From Arthrobacter alpinus (GTDB taxonomy: Bacteria > Actinomycetota > Actinomycetes > Actinomycetales > Micrococcaceae), in assembly GCF_001445575.1 (NCBI RefSeq), contig NZ_CP013200.1, forward strand, positions 3,348,001 through 3,412,000: a stretch of 64,000 nucleotides of DNA. The letters run 5' to 3'. The position numbers and the translations under genes are program-made. The notes under the pieces were generated by a model that saw nothing but the letters and a program-made list of their open reading frames with translations, was not told the DNA's origin and made no database searches. How positions within the stretch are numbered: position 1 is the first letter of the stretch; each line of letters opens with the position of its first letter. Below, in pieces: positions 59,152 through 64,000 of the stretch.

Positions 59152-59882
59152 ATGAAGCGCACCCAAGAGCTGACACGACCCGAGAGCTCTCCGTAGCCGG
59201 GGAAATTGCACAACGACTGAATTGGTTGCGAGCCGGCGTACTCGGTGCCAATGACGGCATTGTCTCTGTGGCTGCCGTGGTGGTCGGCGTTGCCGGGGCC
59301 ACCCATGGAACCGGAGCCATCCTCACCGCCGGCGCGGCTGCCCTTGTGGGCGGGGCCATCTCCATGGCACTGGGTGAGTATGTCTCTGTCAGTAGCCAGA
59401 GCGACAGTCAAAAGGCCCTGATCGCCAGCACTCATGAAGCGCTTCAACGTGCGCCTGAGCAGGGACTCTCTGAGTTGGCACAAACCTATGAAAACAAGGG
59501 CCTCTCCCCCGCCACGGCCGCCCTGATAGCTCGGGAACTCAGCGAACATGACGTACTTGCGGCGCACTTGTCAGCCAAACTCAACCTCGATGCGGAAGAT
59601 GTTGTCAGTCCCTGGCATGCAGCCTTCGCCTCCGCCATAGCCTTCACTTTGGGCGCCATTTTGCCCATGCTAGCGATCCTGCTGCCGCCGGAAGGTGCCC
59701 GCGTCCCGGTAACGTTCGTGGCAGTCCTGCTCGCTTTGGGCGTCACCGGGTGGATCGGCGCTGTCATCGGCGGCAGCCCGCGCGTCAAGGCGGCAGTCCG
59801 GGTGGTGCTGGGCGGAGCGCTGGCCCTCGCAGCAACCTTCGCGATCGGCAGCCTGTTGGGAGCCAGCGGCCTGGTCGGCTGA
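59152..59882 (+). CDS. VIT1/CCC1-family membrane transporter, probable frameshift near start
   Basis: The clear part, from L-N-W-L-R-A-G-V-L-G-A-N-D-G-I-V-S to the stop, has the VIT family signature, a G-E-Y-V-S-V-S-S-Q-S-D motif and about five helices. The family moves iron or manganese. No start codon lies upstream in this frame. The ATG at 59152 is in the +1 frame and would join it if one C were added to CCC at 59179-59181, giving M-K-R-T-Q-E-L-T-R-P-R-E-L-S. The start is therefore uncertain; the residues from 59226 on are secure. Confidence 0.8.
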
Positions 59883-59941
59883 TTCTTACGCGCCGTCCTG
59901 AAAGTGAATTTTCAACGCACGACGGCGGTGGGCTCGTCTAG

Positions 59942-60981
59942 GTGCCAACGGATAGGCTCGTTACTGTGAGCATCAATGTACAAATCCCCGAGCCGCTGCA
60001 GCGGCGGCACCGTCAGACTCTTGAAGGCCGGGCGTGGTTGGGACACGTGCCGGCTTTCCTTCATCAGGCCCTTGAACAGTGGCAGCTGGACGTTGATCTG
60101 CCCTCAGGCGCTCTTCCTTGGCACGGTCATACCGGAATTGTGGTGCCGGTGCGGACCTCCGGCGGCGCCCCGGCTGCACTGAAACTGGCGTTCCCGCACG
60201 ACGAAGCCCTGCTGGAACCTCTCGCCCTCTCCTTGTGGGGTGGCCATGGCGCTGTGACCCTGCTGGACAGTGACGCGTCTCTGGGCGCCTTACTCATGGA
60301 GCGCCTAGATCAATCACGTCCACTCCTGCAAATCCCCATGGATGAAGCCATCGCAGTGTGGGGAAAGCTGCTGAAGGACTTATCGATCCGTCCGGACGAG
60401 CGCCCGAATGGCGGCTCATTCCACAAGTCGCGGCCACAGCCGAAAGGTACTGCGACGAGCTCCCCCAACGATGGGCCGATCTGGCTGAACCGTTTCCGCG
60501 TTGGTTGCTCGAAGCCGCCTTGGAGGTCTGCCAGACGCACGGAGCGGTTTCTCGCCGCAGCAACAATGATGTTTTGGTCCATACGGACCTCCACTACCTG
60601 AACATTCTGGCCAAGACCGGTACATCCGCCGCAGGTGAAGCTGACGCAAAAGAGTACGTGGCCATCGACCCACAAGCCCAAGTAGGCGATGCCGAGTTTG
60701 CCGTAGCCCCGTGCCTGTGGAACAGGCTGGAGGATTTGCCGCACCGAAACGCAGAAGCCGGGCTACGCCGTCGTGCTTCACATCTTGCGCAGGCAGCCGG
60801 GCTGGACGAAGAGCTCACGGTGGCGTGGACGATTGTTCGCGAAGTCGAAAACGCACTCTGCTATTTGGAAGAGGCCGAGAATAGTGGTGATGCCCAGAGA
60901 TCGCTCTGGGTTGCGAGCACCATGGCTGGCAAGACGCTGCCGGATTTACCCGCGGCTCATGAGCTCAAAGCCCTTCACTAA
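59942..60981 (+). CDS. APH(6)-type aminoglycoside/hydroxyurea kinase family, frameshifted as read
   Basis: ~346 residues after repair. The first half ends G-K-L-L-K-D-L-S-I-R-P-D-E-R-P; the -1 frame continues E-W-R-L-I-P-Q-V-A. One C missing at 60403-60405 explains the break. The second half has the kinase catalytic loop V-H-T-D-L-H-Y-L-N-I-L and the metal-binding A-I-D-P-Q-A-Q-V-G-D-A-E-F, both typical of StrB/APH(6). Whether it confers resistance cannot be judged; many chromosomal members are of unknown substrate. The start is GTG at 59942 or GTG at 59966. Confidence 0.82.
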
Positions 60982-61002
60982 GGGCACCGCCTGGGTACCG
61001 TC

Positions 61003-61803
61003 TTAGCGGTGCAAGACGTTCTCGTTGACCACGTCAATGCCTAGTTTGATGATGAGGACGCCCACCACCACCAGGAAAACAACCCGGATGAACTTGCTGC
61101 CCTGCTTCACGGCCATCCGTGCGCCGAGGTAGCCGCCAGCCATGTTGGCCCCTCCCAGAATCAGACCGATTCCCCAGAGCAATGAGCCGTGCGGGAGGAA
61201 GAACATCAATGCCCCGGCGTTCGTGGCCAGGTTGACGATCTTCGCCTTGGCGCTGGCCTCGAGGAACGCATACCCCATGAGGCTGACCATGGCGATGACC
61301 AGGAAGGATCCGGTGCCGGGTCCTATCAGGCCGTCGTAAAAACCGATGAGGCCGCCGATGCATGCGGCCACGATGTAATGTTTGCGACCTGAATGCCTCA
61401 GCGCCGTCAGCTCACCCATGCTGGGTTTGAATGCCGTGAAGAGGAGCACCGCAACGAGTGCCACAACAATGATGGGTTTGAAGACCGAGCCCGGCAAACT
61501 GGCGGCCACCACGGCACCACCCACGCTGCCTAGGAGGGCAACCCCCGCCATGGGCAGGGCTGTGCGCATATCCGGTTTCACACGCCGGTAGTACGTCACG
61601 GAGCTGGTGGCCGTGCCGAAGATCGAACCCATCTTATTTGTAGCCAGTGCCTGCACAGGCGTAATTCCCGGGATCATCAGCATCACGGGCAGCTGAATGA
61701 GACCGCCCCCGCCCACCACGGCATCAATCCAGCCGGCAGCAAACCCGGCCACAATGATCAACAAGAGCGTGGCTAGCGTGAGGTGTTCAAACCCGGAAAT
61801 CAT
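61003..61803 (-). CDS. TSUP (TauE/SafE) family transporter
   Basis: 266 residues, about eight hydrophobic helices. The repeated G-F-A-A-G-W-I-D-A-V-V-G-G-G-G and G-F-Y-D-G-L-I-G-P-G-T-G-S-F motifs are the family signature. It probably exports sulfite or organosulfonates, or imports sulfur compounds. Its start is 24 bases from the inner arm of a 145-base inverted-repeat element. Confidence 0.88.
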   Translation of the reverse strand: MISGFEHLTLATLLLIIVAGFAAGWIDAVVGGGGLIQLPVMLMIPGITPVQALATNKMGSIFGTATSSVTYYRRVKPDMRTALPMAGVALLGSVGGAVVAASLPGSVFKPIIVVALVAVLLFTAFKPSMGELTALRHSGRKHYIVAACIGGLIGFYDGLIGPGTGSFLVIAMVSLMGYAFLEASAKAKIVNLATNAGALMFFLPHGSLLWGIGLILGGANMAGGYLGARMAVKQGSKFIRVVFLVVVGVLIIKLGIDVVNENVLHR

Positions 61804-61826
61804 GGAGTCCTATCTGGGGACGTCGA

Positions 61827-61971
61827 AGGACCCGGCGCACACGAGAGCCAGCAGCCCCGGCGCGGGGATGGATTTCCACGCGCGGGCACCGGTGGAGGAA
61901 CGAAGTCGGTGAACGTGCGAGAAATCTTACTGTCCGCGAGGGGCGGCTGGCGGAAGTGTGCGCCGGGTCCT
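61827..61971. repeat. 145-base inverted-repeat element between proS and TSUP
   Basis: AGGACCCGGCGCACAC (61827-61842) is a perfect complement of 61956-61971. Inside, GCCAGC-A-GCCCC and GGGGC-G-GCTGGC extend the pairing. No gene lies in the 113 bases between the arms. It starts seven bases after the proS stop on the minus strand. Confidence 0.75.
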
Positions 61972-61978
61972 AAGCGGG

Positions 61979-63772
61979 TTACCGGTTGTCGAGGATGTAC
62001 TGCACGGCCTCGGCGACCGGCACGTTCTCGGCAACGCCGGTAGCGCGGTTCTTGATTTCCACGACGCCGTCCACCAGTCCGCGGCCCACGGCCAGGATGG
62101 TGGGGACACCGATGAGCTCGGCATCGCCGAACTTCACACCGGGGGAAACCTTGGGGCGGTCATCGTAAATGACGTCCAATCCCTTGGCTTCAAGATCGGC
62201 CGTGAGCTGGGCTGCTGCCTCAAAGATTTCCTCGCCGCGGCCAACAGCCACAACATGAACATCGGCCGGAGCAACCTGAGCGGGCCAGATCAGACCCTTG
62301 TCGTCGTGGTTGGATTCGGCCAGAGCAGCAACGGCGCGGGTAACGCCAATGCCGTAGGAGCCCATGGTGACAACGGAGAGTTTGCCGTTTTTATCCAGAA
62401 CCTTCAGTCCCAAGGACTCGGCATACTTGGTACCCAAGGCGAAGATGTGGCCCATTTCGATGCCGCGGGCAGCCTCAAGGGGGCCGGAGCCGTCGGGAGC
62501 GGGATCGCCTTCGCGAACCTGTGCGGCTTCAACGGTGCCATCCCAGGTGAAGTCGCGCCCAGCCACGAGGCCAAACACGTGCTTGCCTTCTTCGTTGGCT
62601 CCGGTGATCCACGTGGTGCCGGAGACCACGCGAGGATCAACCAGGTAAAGCAGCTTCGTGGAAGCTTCTGCACCGAGCACAGCAGCATCCAGGCTCAGAC
62701 CCGGGCCGATGTATCCCTTAACCAGCAGCTCGTTCTTCTTCAGGTCTGCTTCACCAGCGGCTTCGACGCCCACTTCTCCACCGACGGGCAGGTGCACGCT
62801 GATGTTGGCTTCGATGCGCTTGAGGTCAACGTCGCGGTCTCCGGGCAAGCCCACCACCACGATCTGGCGTTCGCCGGTAGGCAGGTCAACAGCCAGAACC
62901 ACATTCTTCAATGTGTCAGCTGCCGTCCATTCACCCTCAGCGCGTGGAGCGTGCTGGTTGGCTGCAGCCACCAACGTGGCAATGGTTGCCGTGTCCGGGG
63001 TGTCCAGAACCTGAGCAGCCGGGGCGTTGCTGAAATCGATCTCGGCCGGGACCACGGTGGTTACAGCTTCAACGTTGGCTGCATAGCCTCCGGGTGAACG
63101 CACAAAGGTATCTTCACCAACGGCCATCGGGTGCAAAAACTCTTCGCTCTTGGAACCGCCCATGGCACCGGCAGTTGCGGTGACGGGGATGATTTCCAAT
63201 CCGAGGCGCTCAAAGATACGCACGTAGGCACCGCGGTGAGCCATGTAGCTGGCTTCCAGTCCGGCGTCGTCCATGTCAAAGGAGTAGGAATCCTTCATGA
63301 TGAACTCGCGGCCACGCAGGAGGCCCGCGCGCGGACGAGCCTCGTCCCGGTACTTGTTCTGAATTTGGTACAAGCTCAGCGGCAGGTCCTTGTAGGAGGA
63401 GTACAGGTCCTTGACCAGCAGCGTGAACATTTCCTCATGCGTGGGGGCCAACAAGTAGTCGGCACCCTTGCGGTCCTGCAGGCGGAACAAGTTATCGCCA
63501 TATTCCTGCCAGCGATTGGTGGTCTCGTACGGCTCGCGAGGCAGCAGTGCGGGGAAGTGCACTTCCTGGGCGCCGATCGCGTCCATTTCCTCACGCACAA
63601 TGGCCTCGACCTTGCGCAGCACGCGCAGGCCCAACGGGAGCCAGGTGTAGATGCCAGGTGCCGCGCGGCGGATGTAGCCGGCGCGCAGAAGCAGCCGGTG
63701 GCTGTCTACCTCGGCGTCTGCGGGATCTTCACGCAGGGTACGTAAAAAGAGGGTGGAAAGGCGAAGTGCCAC
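61979..63772 (-). CDS. proS: Prolyl-tRNA synthetase
   Basis: 597 residues, class II, bacterial type. Motif 2 lies in [19 protein letters not shown] and [14 protein letters not shown]; the INS editing domain (about residues 230-400) hydrolyses Ala-tRNA(Pro); motif 3 G-S-Y-G-I-G-V-T-R is in place, followed by the anticodon-binding domain. It is the standard neighbour of the rimP-nusA region. Confidence 0.97.
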   Translation of the reverse strand: MALRLSTLFLRTLREDPADAEVDSHRLLLRAGYIRRAAPGIYTWLPLGLRVLRKVEAIVREEMDAIGAQEVHFPALLPREPYETTNRWQEYGDNLFRLQDRKGADYLLAPTHEEMFTLLVKDLYSSYKDLPLSLYQIQNKYRDEARPRAGLLRGREFIMKDSYSFDMDDAGLEASYMAHRGAYVRIFERLGLEIIPVTATAGAMGGSKSEEFLHPMAVGEDTFVRSPGGYAANVEAVTTVVPAEIDFSNAPAAQVLDTPDTATIATLVAAANQHAPRAEGEWTAADTLKNVVLAVDLPTGERQIVVVGLPGDRDVDLKRIEANISVHLPVGGEVGVEAAGEADLKKNELLVKGYIGPGLSLDAAVLGAEASTKLLYLVDPRVVSGTTWITGANEEGKHVFGLVAGRDFTWDGTVEAAQVREGDPAPDGSGPLEAARGIEMGHIFALGTKYAESLGLKVLDKNGKLSVVTMGSYGIGVTRAVAALAESNHDDKGLIWPAQVAPADVHVVAVGRGEEIFEAAAQLTADLEAKGLDVIYDDRPKVSPGVKFGDAELIGVPTILAVGRGLVDGVVEIKNRATGVAENVPVAEAVQYILDNR

Positions 63773-63967
63773 GCGAAATATTCCATTTCTTGAAGTGGGT
63801 GGGCGCCGTCCTCATTCAGGACGAACAGGTACTAATCTACCGGTTCGGGCGCACCCGTGGCACATGGGCGCCTCCCGAGCTGGGCAAATGGGGAGCCCAG
63901 ACACAAAGATCAACCAGACCCACCCAAAATTTACGCCCAAACACCAGCGGCTGCCCTATCGCGATTC

Positions 63968-64000
63968 GGTGGGCCCACACGCCCGAGGGGCCCCAAGTGC
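63968..64000 (+). repeat. Dispersed hairpin repeat, truncated by the window end
   Basis: GGTGGGCCCACACGCCCGAG is a diverged copy of the first module of the 20.3-kb array, followed by GGGGCCCCAAGTGC, where the variable stem is expected to begin. The region 63773-63967 upstream of proS has no gene; CTGGGC/GCCCAG near 63880-63898 is a short hairpin. Confidence 0.6.

Overview
The window is chromosomal DNA of a high-GC actinobacterium, most likely an Arthrobacter-type member of the Micrococcaceae. The evidence is gene content and order: bifunctional PriA instead of separate HisA and TrpF; a recX-recA-DUF3046 block; pgsA-cinA-clgR; ftsK next to RNase J and dapA; and rimP-nusA-ylxR-infB-rbfA followed by proS. 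This is the conserved housekeeping core around recA seen across Actinobacteria. I see no prophage, transposase, CRISPR array, rRNA or tRNA.

Layout. 0-4.4 kb: end of an MFS gene, then infC-rpmI-rplT-rRNA methyltransferase (-), then a DUF1844 gene. 4.5-10.5 kb: a minus-strand histidine operon, hisC-hisB-hisH-(49-residue membrane protein)-priA, followed by an SseB-like gene and an MFS transporter. 10.5-16.6 kb: the SOS module (a LysM membrane protein divergent from lexA, with LexA boxes between them), then dinG and hflX and a frameshifted methyltransferase. 16.6-26.8 kb: dapF, miaA, miaB, a hairpin-repeat array, a secreted transglycosylase-like protein, recX-recA, DUF3046, a MarR regulator, clgR, cinA, pgsA. 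26.8-34.8 kb: ftsK, rnj, dapA, a hydrolase, dapB. 34.8-39.9 kb: molybdenum cofactor genes moaE, mog, moaC, moeA (-) and moaA, moaD (+). 40-51 kb: M16 peptidase, pnp, rpsO, ribF, tandem GNAT, two membrane proteins, truB, two lipoproteins and a decayed acyl-CoA dehydrogenase. 51-64 kb: rbfA, infB, ylxR, nusA, rimP, a DUF4439-type protein, a VIT protein, an APH(6)-type kinase, a TSUP transporter and proS.

The genes serve translation (IF-3, IF-2, L20, L35, S15, RbfA, RimP, ProRS, tRNA and rRNA modification), RNA decay (PNPase, RNase J), the DNA-damage response (LexA, RecA, RecX, DinG, LysM division protein), lysine/DAP, histidine, FAD and molybdopterin synthesis, and proteostasis control (ClgR).

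Two things stand out beyond the ordinary gene content. First, at least eight single-base deletions break genes in G/C or A runs, including infB and rimP. They all go in the same direction, so base-calling error is the most economical explanation, and I annotate these genes as repaired. Second, intergenic regions carry hairpin elements: a dispersed repeat with a conserved GACGCGCCAGCGGC loop and stems that change together (4.3, 20.4 and probably 64 kb), large perfect palindromes between convergent genes, and long inverted repeats at 29.9 and 61.9 kb. I found no gene system that I would call a new defence or metabolic system; the hairpin family is the best candidate for something undescribed.
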